Part shown: positions 46,480-59,400 of the stretch, in pieces | How positions within the stretch are numbered: the stretch's first letter is position 1 | Layout of the letters: every line of letters starts with the position of its first letter | Source of the DNA: Pseudisothecium myosuroides | Lineage: Eukaryota; Streptophyta; Bryopsida; Hypnales; Lembophyllaceae | Assembly: GCA_951799445.1 (NCBI GenBank) | Contig: OX637297.1 | Location: 2,046,001 to 2,110,000, forward strand | Reading direction: 5' to 3' | DNA: 64,000 nt | Notes under the pieces: generated by a model | Databases searched by the model: none | What the model was told of the DNA's origin: nothing | What the model saw: the letters and a program-made list of their open reading frames with translations, nothing else | Made by a program: the position numbers and the translations under genes

Positions 46480-49400
46480 CACAATTAATGGTGTGCATTT
46501 TTATTCCCAAAAGGAATGTTTTGTCATTTCTTAATTATTTAGTGAAATCACAGATATTTAATTTTGAATGAATCTTTCTTGCAATGGTATGAATATGGGA
46601 TTAATGGATGAAAATGTATATATGAATCAATCGTTATGATGAATATGGATGCTTTTGATAATTTGTTTGTGATGCAAATTTTGGTTGCTCTTGCAATACG
46701 AATGCAATGTGGTTTCAATTCCAACTAAAGTAGCATGAAAACAACAACTATTCCGTGTAGATTTCGTCAAAGAAAAAATACGTTTTCAATCATCAATGAA
46801 AGTGTCAAATCTGCACGATTATAATGCATAGTTCAATGATATGGAAGTGGCACGACATTTGTTCCTATCAATTTAGTATATTAAACGCTCAAAACTTGTG
46901 AGTGTCTTTAACGCACGAAATCAGTGCGGTAATGGTACGTAGGTATGAATTCACGACTTTAGTACAATATTTGTTGAAAATTTGTCCCCCCTCAAATTCG
47001 AGATGTCAACTTTTGAAATTCAAATCCAGAAGCCAGATTCAAGGGATACAAAATTGGTGCCATCTCCATGGATCTTTTTTTTATCTATATTGCCCTTCAT
47101 GCCGATTTCTTGGCATGTCATGAATATTTCAAAGGTGCAGGCTCCACAATGATTGTCCATTTTTATCAACTTCTATTATTCAAAACCAGATGTCCACTTT
47201 TGTACCTTCTAAGCTTTTACCTTTACACCTTCAACAATTGAAGCCTTTTCCAGTTCAGTTCTAAACTTACACTGCAAGTTTTGCATAAGTGCGGAATGCG
47301 GAAGTACAGTTGCACATACTTATTTACTATTATATGTACTATTATATTTTTGTAACTTCTCGGAATTCCACCGAGTTGCAGTACCTAAATTGCTCAACAA
47401 AGCTCTATTACTGTTTTGTCTATAGTATATAACTTTCACAGAAATGAATATACCCCAAAAAATATCGAAAATACATAATTTTGAATACGATGGGCCACTT
47501 CTCAAACAATTTCTTCCATATTTGACCGTAGTTTTTTCCATAATTGTTCTCTTTATATTTATCATTATTTAATTTTATTCTTTAAATATTTAAAATAATT
47601 TAAAATTCTATTAGCTATTTTCTAATATTTATTATTTATTATTCCATTTTTTGTATTATATTTAAAATATTCTAAATAATTGAATTTTTTATTTTAATAT
47701 TTTAATGTTATGTTCATAATGTTCACATTGTTCATCGTCATTTGATGAATTGTACCTACTAAGATTGAAATTCTCTTCTAATTCATCCATTTTCATCCAT
47801 GCAAAATAAATGAAATTTGCATTTTCTGGATGAAATTTCATATATTCATCCAAAATAATATACATTAATCCACAATAGAGGGGTTTGGAAAGAAGATCTC
47901 CTAGCAAATTTGCTCTTTAAGTCACAAAAAATAAATTCACAGCTTCTGAGAAAAATCTCAATCCAAAAAAAAAGCAAGCATTGCACCTCCACACCACGTA
48001 CAGGTTTTAAATATATACCTTTTGGTTAGTTAGTCAAGTGTCCGTGGAGTGTACATTGTGTTCCAAACATATATACTTTCCAAAGAAAAGTTTCATACAT
48101 TTTTTGATCTCCTTTAGACAATCATACCCCTATTCACTGTACAAGACACTGAAAAGTCCATTCAATGGTTCAAGTTTTTTTTAATAAGGTTCAAGGCACG
48201 GATCCCATTAATTTTTGCCTAATAAGGTATAAGGCATGGATATTGTCCTTCTTTTTCTAATGAGGTTCACAACATCAATGCATCTCTAAATTACAATTTT
48301 CTAATTTTTGATTCACATATATTAAGGAATAGAAAAGGTTTGCCTCCAGAATAGGGAAGGTTTGCCTCCAGAATAGGGAAGGTTTGCCTCCTAAATTTAT
48401 TTAGAAAGGATGCTACTATGTGCAACAACAATTAGGACATGGAGTTCAATGTATTCTATAGCTTTAGAGCCTATAATTCTAGGTTTCTAGGTTTTGGCTT
48501 ATTAGGTTTTGGTTTAGGATCTAGTGTAGAATGTAGCTTCCAAATTGTACTAGGTTCTACATTATTTTTCAAAAGAAATTGAAGGAGCTTAAAAAAGCAA
48601 TTTATGGATTTCAACCATTTTTAGTTACAAAAACAGTATATTCATTTCTAAATACAATAAAGTATAGCGCCCAACTGAAATAGGTAAAGCAGAGCGCACA
48701 ATTAACAAATTATTTTCTTTTGTTTTTAGTTAAAGAAATAAAAAACTATTTTAGTAATTATTTCATCAATTCTGTTTTTTAAAGTGTATAGACTTCTTGT
48801 TGTTTATTATTCATGCATTTTGCTAAGAATTCTATGAGTTGTGTCCATTTCAGTAATTAAAGTACAACCCCTGATTAATTGACTGTTTTTTTCTTGTTTT
48901 CAACTAAAAGAAAAAAATGTTCAATCATGGATTAATTTCATGAATTGTAACTCCTTGTAATATTTAGAATTTGTTGATATTTATTTTCCATGCATTTTAT
49001 TAAGAATTCTATGAGTTTTTTCCATTTCAAAACTTAAAGCATATTGCACCACTAAGTGACTATTTTCATTGTTTTCAACTGAAAAGATATAAAGTGAGTA
49101 CAGTAATTTCACAAATTGTAACCCCTTGAAATATTTGGAACTTCTTGGGGTTTATCTTGCATGCATTTTTCTAGTAATTCAATAAGTTCTTCCCATTTCA
49201 AAACTTAGGGTTCAGCAGTTTATCCGGTAGCAATGGCCAAGATTGCCTCTCACGATGATGATGAACAATGAATTCTTGACTTGTTACATTGGAGATGACT
49301 AATGATGAATAGATGGATTCTTTTTTTTGGTCAACAGTTATGGAAATTTTTTGAAACTTCTAGGAGATCACCGAAGCCTTTTTACAAAACTACGTGATAT

Positions 49401-49730
49401 AAAATATAGGGATCAGTTAATTCAAAGGAGAAAAACTTTATATAATATGTAGGGCTACTATAGGGTCTATAGTAGCCCTACATACTCTATAATATGTAAA
49501 TTAGGTTATATAAAAATATTGTGTAGTAGAAACTTTTATTGATAAGTTAGCCTTGATAGATGGAGGTTGTGTAAGTTTTTCATACTACGATAAGTGTTTA
49601 AGTGTTTATCCAGATGTTACATTGGGCGTTATTATTGACATAAAAACACAAGTTGTTTTATTGAACGTCCACAAAAACCTGTCTCCTAAAATTATGCTAA
49701 CATCACCTTAGACACGGGTTTCTTATAGTG
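46480..49730. other. AT-rich stretch, no gene recognised
   Basis: No conserved frame. It contains three copies of a 23-bp unit (ggtttgcctccagaataggg) at 48336-48396 and a strong hairpin at 49446-49484. The catalytic exon of the GH18 gene would be expected here but is absent. Confidence 0.35.
49446..49484. repeat. Perfect 17-bp hairpin
   Basis: Left arm 49446-49462 (tatgtagggctactata) and right arm 49468-49484 are exact reverse complements with a 5-base loop. It is not followed by a U-run. Use unknown. Confidence 0.8.
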
Positions 49731-49734
49731 TTGA

Positions 49735-50440
49735 CACCAACGTCGTGAACTTGGATTGTGGCCAAGACTTTGAGAATTTGTCTGATGTTGTTCATGTTTG
49801 AGTTGATGGTGACGATGATTTTGGTGAAAGCGATGCAGCGGCAGCTTTACTCTCCTACTCTGCTAATCCTTCAATCGAAGGCCTAGAAGTTGAAGACGTG
49901 ATTGTCATAGCCAACGTCGGCATCGATGCATTTGGAGTTCTTCAAGAGATTTTCTTGGAGGTACTTCTTCACAATATGCCCAACGTAAGAGCCAATCAGG
50001 ATGACGTTGTTATATCCGACATCATAACTGCTGCAATTGAGATTTCCATATGGTACCTCCAGCTGGTCGCGTTGAAGTATTGTTCGACATTCCTAAAGAT
50101 GGAGAAGAAGTTGTAGTTGGTGTTATTGGCGCAGTTCCATCCGGAGATCTCTAGATGGTCACCTCCAAGTGTTGCACAGAAGATATGCTGGACTCCATTC
50201 TTGAGGATATCCTCGCCGACCTCAATCCTCTAAGTCCCTCAAAGGTTGGACTTCATTGTTTTCAATTTTGTGTTTCTCCATATTTCTATTGGCATCACAT
50301 TTGCTGTTTACACACTTTTCTCATTCAATTTCATGACTTGACAGAGTACTCAAGCAAATGTTGTCAAAGATGTCAAAGACCTGGAAGTAGACGACATTCA
50401 AGGAGACTGAGAGGCATTAGAAGACAACATTACAGGTGAT
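49735..50440 (+). pseudogene. Acidic, Val/Ile-rich coding remnant, unknown
   Basis: Two frames, joined by a one-base shift near 50045, give a continuous acidic protein: EVEDVIVIANVGIDAFGVLQ, then PPAGRVEVLFDIPKDGEEVV and AVPSGDLQMV. The SGDLQM part is encoded by a GATC-centred palindrome (tccggagatctctagatgg, 50146-50157) and includes a TAG read as Gln. A probable donor follows at about 50240 and an exon start at 50345. One in-frame TGA upstream (near 49790) and another near 50409 suggest decay. Family not recognised; composition is like the acidic parts of the composite gene at 53-60 kb. Confidence 0.35.
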
Positions 50441-50830
50441 TGAGGCAATTACCCAAATGTTCATTTTTTTATAAAATTATTTTTCTAATTATATTTTTTA
50501 TAGTTTGACCTAGTGAGTAATTTGTTCTATTTGGGCTCTATTGGCGTTCAGTCGACTGCATTTTTGCCTTCTGCAGAGGTACCTTGCCGGTGATATTCAG
50601 TGGTCCTAGATTTAAACAAACTGCTTGTTCTTTGATTCTTCCAAGTCGATACGATTGTTATTAAAATGCCATATTTAACTACTTTTGGAATTTACGGGGA
50701 ATTCTGGACTTTGTGAAGGTCCTGTCCATCGGGAGATCTTCCCGATGGTATGTACAATGAGTTCGTCATGCCGTTCAAAGGAGATTTAAATCGCTTTGGG
50801 ATGCTAAGTGGTCTGGAGATTTCCCGATGA
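50140..50830. repeat. GATC-centred near-palindromes, three copies
   Basis: Copies at about 50143 (ccatccggagatctctagat), 50729 (ccatcgggagatcttcccga, a near-perfect palindrome) and 50813 (tctggagatttcccgatg). One is coding (SGDLQM). Confidence 0.65.
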
Positions 50831-50989
50831 AAGGAAATATACTCCTTCGGGATAGAGTGTTCGAACAAATCAATGAATTTGAGATGATGTCAACTCCGAC
50901 ATTTGCTGTAAGCGGTACATTTGTATCCGGGGTTGCATTAATATGCGACATCACAGATCGGGAGAGCTCAGAAGATACTTCCCAAAGTA

Positions 50990-51628
50990 TCACATAACAC
51001 AAAAGAATGGATGAAGCAACATAATGCAATTACAGACATTTGGTAAGGTGTAATCACAGTCAGATAGAAAAGGTGGATTCGCCACTTATATAATCATTTG
51101 GATGCAACAAACAGGTGATAAATAACCGAGCTAGTCCACTTCCAACTACATGTTTTTTGGGGCCCAAGACCAATCAAAAGGCGGTGCTATAATGTGCGGA
51201 CGATCTAACTCTACAGTATCTACATCATCCCTCACATGCAACGTCGGTCGAAGCAAGTGCGTACGTGCCCAATCAAGAGGATCTAGGACAAGCATTACAA
51301 CATTGTTATTCAAGAGTACCCTGCGCGTCCGAGGAATGTTCAAGACAGTCTTCAATATTGCACGACGATGGGGATACACCTAGTTCTTTCGTGGATTGTC
51401 AGACCCGGCAAAAAATAGAAACCTTGACAGAATTTCCGACGGTAGAATACGTCGAAGAAGAGCGGCCAGTGTTGAAGGTTGCATTGCGGACCACAAACCA
51501 CAGTGAGTTTCTTGAACGAAATGTCGGAGAAGACCACGGAAGCCGGGCCGAATTTTGATATTCTGTGGGAGATCCGCCACACCGCCCTTCACGCAGAGAT
51601 CCCCTGTTAGTACTAAGAGCATCGCCTT
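50990..51628 (-). CDS. FCP1-like domain exon (copy 3), lacking motif I aspartates
   Basis: Starts after a strong acceptor (ggtctttgcag) at 51629. The order IRPGFRGLLRHFVQET, GLWSAMQPSTLAALLRRIL and RRVLLNNNVVMLVLD parallels the FCP1-like exons at 52.6-53.4 and 3.1-4.0 kb (RPNxxxLLDF, FWSSMTPANV, VLLVDDDPL). The motif I position reads LTGDLCVKG and the DDD position NNN, so catalysis is improbable. In-frame TAG at 51382 and 51145 are Gln under the local code; the frame ends at TGA 50992-50990. It lies downstream of the composite gene on the same strand and may be a further exon or a separate decayed copy. Confidence 0.5.
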
Positions 51629-52770
51629 CTGCAAAGACCAAGTAAGCCTCAGCACGCAGACATGTACATACAGAAACGACGTCAATTGATCGTGAGATCC
51701 CCCGACCAATATGCAATACAACAAAACCGCTAATTGAAAATACGCATGGGTAGTTATTTGAAGAACAGCGACTGAATGTCTTATTTGCTACATAGTGCAA
51801 GGAAATTAGCAATACTTCTACGGTATCACTGCAGCCCAGAATACAGTACTAACAAGGGATGCAGATTTAGGATTTGCGTCAAATACAAAAAAAGGTTTAG
51901 GGTGAAATACTAGAAGACCGTAAATACTCGAGCAAAGGAAGTTACGCAGCAGAAATTCAATTGCATTCGATTGAAGCAACAAAAATGGACATTACATAAT
52001 CCGCCTAAGACTAATAATTCGATGCAAGGTAAAATGATTGTGAGATCTTCTGATCAAGCTGAAGAGAGAGGACAAAATTATCAATTTCAAATCCGTACTT
52101 CAGCAAACCGGAACTGCAGGAGAACTCCCAAACAAACAGTAGAAGCACAACTACAACTTCACTGTCATCCATAAGTACAAAAACAATACCACGAGACAAT
52201 ACAAGGACGGAAACGACATTTCAATGTTCACACGTCACGTCGTATCGTGCGATCTCCTGATGAAGCTTGCCGCGCAAGATGATGACGCCCAGTGTTAAAA
52301 TCTAATGAAGTGTTCAAAAAATTCCACTCTTCCGAGTAATATGATAAACAATTTCAGAACCAAATTTAGATTAAAGCTACGAACGAAGAGTAAGAAAACA
52401 ATTCTAAGTGAGGGTCATGCACCGGAAATGCATTCACATTAGATTTAAAAGACAAGGATAAATGCCCAGAACAGTCCGATCTACCGATAGAATCCACTTC
52501 CACGGTATACCATTAGATCTCTAGATGTGCATACACGCGGATTAATAGTCAAGGTCGAGGTGATCCCTTCGAACTCATAATTATCTTAATCAAAGGCATT
52601 TAGGAAAAAAATTTATTTTCACATTTACTACCGAGGCAGAATCAATGCCTCCTACAAACAAAGAATGTCCAGTATTTCGAAAATGCATTTACAATATTTA
52701 CAGTATGTTCAAGAGTTTTAAGCTACAAGCAATAATATGCACGCCAAAAGGAGATCGTGAGATATCATGA
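51590..52770. repeat. GATC-centred near-palindromes, about six copies
   Basis: Copies at about 51594, 51690, 52040, 52246, 52510 and 52750, with cores gagatccccc, gagatcttctgatc, gcgatctcctgatg, tagatctctagatg and gagatatcatgatg. They lie in non-coding sequence between FCP1-like exons. Confidence 0.6.
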
Positions 52771-53443
52771 TGAAGTCCGTCGAGGAAGAGAAACCAAAAC
52801 TAAACTACTGCCCTCAAAATGTCAGACCCCGGTCTGGTCAACGGGACCGTCGGTGGCAGACCATTGTGGAGCGGATGCTTCTTGACATACGTCGGCACAG
52901 CTTCTTGTGACTTAAACAGACCTGCGAGCCAAGGACTGAGCACCCCCACAAGGTACTACTCTTTCCAGTCCCCTTCAAATTTGCGGGGGAAAATGGCGCT
53001 ATGACAATCGTTCAGGAGGTTTTTAAGTGGATCGTCATCAACGAGGAGAACATTCTCGGTTGACCTCAAACCCAGCTTAGTGGCGAAATGATTTAGATCC
53101 TTCAGGAAGTAGGGCCTGTCCGGGTGTTTGGGGTCTCTGTAGGACGGCTTTGTGCAGTCTTCCTGCGTGAGAACAGGCACGTCCTTCGCCTTAACAGACG
53201 TCCCCGGCAGCATTTGATTCAATACCTTCGTCACATTTGCCGGTGTCATACTGCTCCAGAATGCAACGTTTGCATGTCTGTGCACAAAGTCAAGTAACTG
53301 ACCAACATTCGGTCGAAGTGTTACGATGCGTCTGTTCAACTCATTGAATGACCTGTGAACAAGAATTCCATTAAGGTCAAGGACCACATAATACCGCCGC
53401 CTTTCTACCTGATTCGACGACTTCGCCACCAGTTCAGCAGGCA
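52590..53443 (-). CDS. Last exon of composite gene: FCP1/NIF-like HAD domain (copy 2)
   Basis: Starts in phase after an acceptor at 53444. Motifs: VVLDLNGILVHR (motif I, DLNG in place of DxDxT), TLRPNVGQLLDFVHRH, VAFWSSMTPANV, KDLNHFATKLGL and VLLVDDDPLKN (motif IV). TAG at 52958-52956 falls before the conserved C-terminal helix YLVGVLSPWLAGL and is read as Gln; copy 1 has a TAG at nearly the same place. The first in-frame TGA is at 52592-52590, but the domain ends near 52830, so the true end may be earlier through splicing. FCP1-type enzymes dephosphorylate RNA polymerase II tails; with Asn replacing the second Asp this one may only bind. Confidence 0.78.
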
Positions 53444-56400
53444 CTCAAAAAACTGCAAAATACAAGAGAAGCACAGAGTCAGTGACCGGCCAATTCAAGA
53501 TTCGTTATCTTGTATGTACATTGACAATAATGTAGGCATGTTACCTGCGGGAGCTCGGACGCTACAAGCTGGCGACCCTTCCGCCCTCCTTTCGTCGCCC
53601 AATCGTCCTCTTTCCCTCTCGCCGCCGCTCATTGATCCTTCCCCCCTCCTCTCGACGAGCATTTGCCCCTTTCCTCTCTCGTCGGCGCTCACTGGTCCTC
53701 TTTCCCCCTAGTCACCACTCAAAGATTTTGGCTCAAGCTCATCGTCGCTCGAAGGCACCACCCTCCTCCCTCTAACGCCGCGTTCCATTGCCTCCCACTC
53801 TTCGTCTGCATCAGGTGGATCCCCTCCATCATACACTGCACGCGGACCATCATGAAATATCCATTTGCAGACGGGCTTGTAAAGGAAACGATTCGCTTGC
53901 CTTATGGATTCCAAATGAATTTCCTTGTTGGTATCGAGACGCTTCTTCCCATAGTGGTTTAGACTCGGTAAATGACCAAATGCTCTCATACGATCGACAA
54001 GACAGAACTTCATTATTTCATCGGCCTCGTAAGGTAAGGCCTCTAGCACTTCGTCAGAATTGCACTCACCATCATCAGGAACCACCTCTCTTGCAACCTC
54101 CAGTGGAACACTGGAGGCCAGTGAAGCAATGTCGACAACCTCGCCCGCCCTATCACAGGTTTACTCTTCCTTCTAGGAACAGGTTTGGGACTCAGGGGGA
54201 CCAAGTCAACAAGGGTGTCGTTCAGTACATCAACAGTGATGCCCATCGGCAGGAGCAATCGCTTTGGCACAGTCGTGGGATCCCCCGACAAAGACAATGC
54301 AACCACTCCTTCCTGGTGTTCACCCCCCTCGCTCTCTGCTGGATCGCCATGATGAATTGAGACCACTGACTCTTCAGCGATCGTGGGATCCCCCGATCCT
54401 TCAAGTCCCGATGTCCGGACTTGGTCATTTTTCCCTGCACCACATCGAGAGACAGCTAACTCAGTCTCGACAGGTAATGCATGGCTCGTCGTGGGATCCC
54501 CCGATACGAGGTGGTCATCATCCCCCTTCGACTCTTTCCTCCCCTCGCTGAGGTCGGCCGCATCCTCCCCGCTCCTCACGAGTGACTCGTTCATCATCGT
54601 GGGATCCCCCGATGCTGGTCGGTGAGTGTCCCCCAGGGTTAATAAGTCGAGGTCCAGAAGCTGTCTGTCAGCTCCTGAAGCATGAGATGCCTGCGCATCC
54701 TCTTGTTGCGGCTGAGTCGACTTGTCAGACTTCGATGGTAACGGTCCCAAGGTACAAGTCAGAAGCGCTTCTGCCGCGACTGATGCTTTGGGATTGGGAC
54801 TCCCAGTCGGCTTCACTGGCGACTGTTTGCGCTGCACCAATGACTTACTTGGAGTCCACTTCGAGGTCCCCCCCTTCCGATTCTTGCCTGCTGTCTTCCG
54901 CGCTTGCTTGGCCGCCTTTGTGCTCCCAGTATCCTTTGCGGTGTCAGGTTCCTTGACCGGCGTCTTAAGCGGCTTCCTCTTGGATATCCTTGGGTCTGTT
55001 AATTGGATCCCTGAATTCACTTCGCCTGACGACCCGCTCGATATTGGAATTACAATTTCTTCGGCTGGTAACGGCTCTGGATTACTCTCATGCTCCTCTG
55101 TCAGATCTGCCAGCTCCGCCTGCGCCAAATGAACTTCGGGAACTTCGTCTGCATCCTCTGTTGCACTTGGCGGATCAATCAGCTGCTCTCGCCGAGGGGA
55201 GGGAGTCGAAGATTTTGCCTGCGAGAAAGGCAATATCCCACCACAATTGAGCTCAGTTTGCCCTCCTAGATTAGCATGCGAGAGATATACGCTGCCCAAT
55301 GTCCGGAGATATCACGATGGTTCAGCAAATAATGCACACTAACCTTAGGGTGCTCAACCGACCTTGTTCATAAACCCGGTCTGTGTTGGGTGATGTCTTC
55401 AACTACAGCAGCTTCATCATCACTCTCAACTTCCTCGTCCTTGTGTTTGGCCTTCGTAAGAGGAAGGGATGCCGCCTGCGCATGTTTGTCGTCCTAAATC
55501 TGCTTGGCAAAGACCTGACTTAACGTCTTAGCTTCCGCTGAATCGACAACTTCCAGCACTTTACCACCTTCCGAATACTGAAATACAACAACCGGAAATT
55601 AGTGACATTCAAATCCCCGAAATCGAAATGAGATTATCAGAAGAACAAAAGAAAAGACAATCGTTGTAGTGCATACCAAGCCCAGATATGTGAACTCCGG
55701 ACCCCCGTTGACATTCACAAAGACATAGTCGGTGCAAGCTAGTCCTTTGAATAGAATCAACGCACTATTGATCTTCAGATACGGCATCTGCTGCCGACGC
55801 CAGTAAGGGTAGTCATCCAGCATATCTTCCGCCTTGTACACCTGAGTCAGGCGGTCCAATCCCGGGAAGAAGCTTTTGAAGCAAGTCTGCCGCTCGTGCT
55901 CTTCGCTGTGCCCAAAAATGAAGACAACAAAGACATTGTACCCGTCTCTGGCCAGAGCTTGAGGGAAGAAGTCTTCGGGCCTTGCCATGTAGTTCACAAC
56001 GTGCCAGTCCCACAACCTAGCTTTGACTTCCATCCTTCGTTTCTCTATGTGAGCCACAATCATGTGGAACCCTTCGGCATCTGTGAGGAGAATGGCGGCA
56101 GAGCGGGCTACGATTGTCTGGCCCTGCGGATCATAGTACTCCAGAGCGTCAAAGAGTCTCTTCAACTTTCGCTCTTCAAGAATTTTGGCGCGACACCCGT
56201 AGGACGTTGACTCGAACATGAACCGGATGTACAGGTGCTGCTTCTTCTTTCCCCTCCATGCTATGATGTCCCCTGCCGCCAAGGTGGCGCTGATGACCCA
56301 GCTGCTTTTGTCCATGGTTTTACAAAGATAGTGCTCTGAAAAACCACGTGCATTTGCCTGCACCGATTCCTCCTCCGCCGTCAGCTTGAAATACGACTCC

Positions 56401-59400
56401 CACATTTGGATCACCGACTGCGGAAGGTCAGCTGGGTCGAACGTCCTGTTGAGATTTCTCGTCCGGTCCTACAACCACTTCTTTCTAGCAGGGGTTTCCA
56501 TTGCCTTGTTCACCCACATATCCACATCCTCGTGCTGAATGTTCCTTTCCGTCGCAAACTCGACCCACAAAGAGTCCGGGTAAGGCTCGTACTCCACCAT
56601 CCTCGTCGGCAGCAGATGACCCTTGTAGTGTGACAAGAGTTCGTTCTTCATCGCCCTGACCAACCGAATTTTGGCGCCGGCGTTAGCAAGAGAGATAATG
56701 CGTTTTCCACCTCTCTGTGATTTCGACTTTGCGACGGAGGTCTTCATGCTGACAACTTGGGCTTCGACTTGATCCGCAAGGAAATTGATGTCCTCCGGTC
56801 TAAGTCCGTAAAGGGGCTTGAAGTCGTTTGCCGCCAACGGTTTGCGATCCGTACTCCCGGATACATCGACCAGCCCCGCCGCGTCGGGAAGGAGACCTGC
56901 CATGAATCTCTCCTCTATCTTGATCCATCTCTGAACATCAGCGTCGTTCTCCAGGAAGAGTAGAGGGATTCTCAGTTCGGCGATGTCTTTCGCCTTTGCT
57001 CCCGCAAATATTGATGCCACCGACGGCTGAAACGCCTGCCCAACAAAGGAGTAACAGTCAGTACGCGATCCGTAGACAGACCACGTGAACACAAGAAGTC
57101 CAATAAACAGTCGTGCGATCCCACGATCAGTCAGTTACCACGAGGAAGTCGTTTAGGCAACAGGCAGTCGTGAGATATCACGATGAGCCACTATCTTCTA
57201 CATGCACAATTTGAAAACACCACGCACTGAACCCCCAGCACAAAAGACTAAACTAGCGACATCTGGTATTTCATAACTTAACGTCGTGGGATATCACGAT
57301 CTCCTCATTCTAACGTAGAACTACCCCGTATCTCAAAGCCAGGACTTAGTCGTGGGATCCCACGATGAGGAGGTTCTAACGTAATGAAGGTCTGAGGTGT
57401 AGTGCAGGACCATCGGGAGATCCCAAGATGGTTAGATAGAGCGCACTCTAATGACCCCCAAAAAAAAAATATGTCAACTTCGGCGGCATTCTTACATTGT
57501 ACTCTACTGAGTGTGGTCTGCCCAATAGTGCTGGCTGTGGACTTCCCATACTCCGCCACTTGATTCTTGCGTTCAGCAGCTGCTTCGTGAAGTTCTGTTC
57601 CTTCTGTTCGCCAACGACATCCTGGTTCAGCGCACGCGAGAAGTGCACTAGGTCTCCGTGGTGATCTTTGTCCGTCCACACAGGTAAAATATTGAAGGTG
57701 GAGGCGAGCTTCTTGTCCTTCTCGGGAATCACACCAAGCCTAATCAAGTCCTTGAATGCCTGGACAGTGTGTTGGCCCCCTATTATGTAGTAGTGCGTCT
57801 TGGGGTTTTCGAAGATCTCTTTCTTCGGCGCTTGCTTCTCATAGTGCGACACTACCTTCGCCGGGCCGTAGGGTCCCGCTTTAAGGGGAAGCACTGTTAT
57901 GACTCTGTTCTTCGAGTCATAATCAGGTGTGATTTGTGCCTTCCTCGTCAGCGAATCAAGCCGCTCTGCCTGAATTCCCCTGTACACGAGCAGTGCTACA
58001 GGTGCCTGGTGCAGATAGTCATAGTGCACGCGGATGAGCTCTCCTTTGCTGTCACAGATTGGTTTCCTGCCCCATTTGTACAGGCCACCGAAAGAGTTCT
58101 CGTACAGGGTCCTCATCGCATTCATCTCTTCCGGTGTCATCTTCTTCACGTCTGCCTCCCCTAGAGCAACCGCCATGTGAAGCGGGAGTGGGGTATCCGG
58201 TTTTTTCTTCTTTCCGGATGTCCCAGCTGTGGCTTCAACTTCGTTCCCGGGAGCACCAATTGCAGACTTCCTCTTCCTGGTCTTCTTTTGGGGGGACGGC
58301 GTGGGAGCAACCGCTGTCACGGCTTGGGGGGAGCGTTCGTATCTCGTAAGTCTTCCAGGATTATGTTCCACTGGTTCTTCAGCTCCTTAGGCTTCCACCG
58401 AGGCTTAGACGTGTCTTTGCACATCAGATGTGACCTTGCAGTCACAGACTCGCAAAGAGTGAGGCTGAACTTCGCGTAGTCAAGGATCAGCCCAAACGTT
58501 ATGATCTCCCCGGAAAGGGAAACCTTCTTCTCTACAACTAGGAGCGCTGTGTCGTCGTCAAGCCCCTTCATTTCAAGTACCCTCAGTCCGGCAGTTGGGT
58601 GCCCCATTGTCCCATTCACCAGCGTGGGAAGAATAGTGGCGGAGCCGTCACTCTCTGCTTTCCAGGCGATTCCCCAATGTGTAATCTGCTCGTCGCATCG
58701 GAAAAAGGCTTGTGGTGGATGTGGACCTGTGTACTCCAAAGACGTAATGTAGCAGTCGATGAAGGTACCAAGCTTCCTGGGTGTCAGTTCTTCTGGACCT
58801 TCAACAACTTGCATTTCACTTCAGCATGGTAGAAAGAGATGTTAGTTTCCACATTGTCCGATAGAGCAGATGGTGGTGCGATATTATTCCCGTTCTAACT
58901 TTAATTTTTATCCTTAGTCGTGGGATCCCACGACGGATGTTATGAAAGAGAAGGAATGGTTTCGTGATCTGGTTTCACAATTTACTGTTGTCGTGGGATA
59001 TCACGATCGGTTACATTCACGGACAGTAGTAGGCAGGAGGTTACTGCATCTCAACTCACTAACTGAAGGCGTCCCGGCATATGACGACGGCACCAAATAA
59101 CATAGAATGGATATTGGAATATCTTAGAAGGTGATCGGTGATGATCTGTGAAACTACTGTCTATCTTGGGATCCCACGATTGATTGTTCACATAATCAGC
59201 GCTATTTATTAACGCGCCTTCATCTCAATTTTTCTACCCACGCTAGACTTTCTCGTCGTGATTTCCCACGACGGTTTAGTACTTGAATGCTCTATGTAGG
59301 TGGTCTTCTAATTGTTAAGTCTGGGTCAGGCGCGGTCTTTACTATCCTCCATCGGGGGATCCCACGATGGGTTACTAATCCGCTGCCTAGTCTGTGCCTA

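Noticed and set aside
53788..54956. Plus-strand frames of 95-190 codons opposite the acidic exon
   Set aside because: Shadows of the minus-strand composite gene; the minus strand has the splice-consistent, acidic product.
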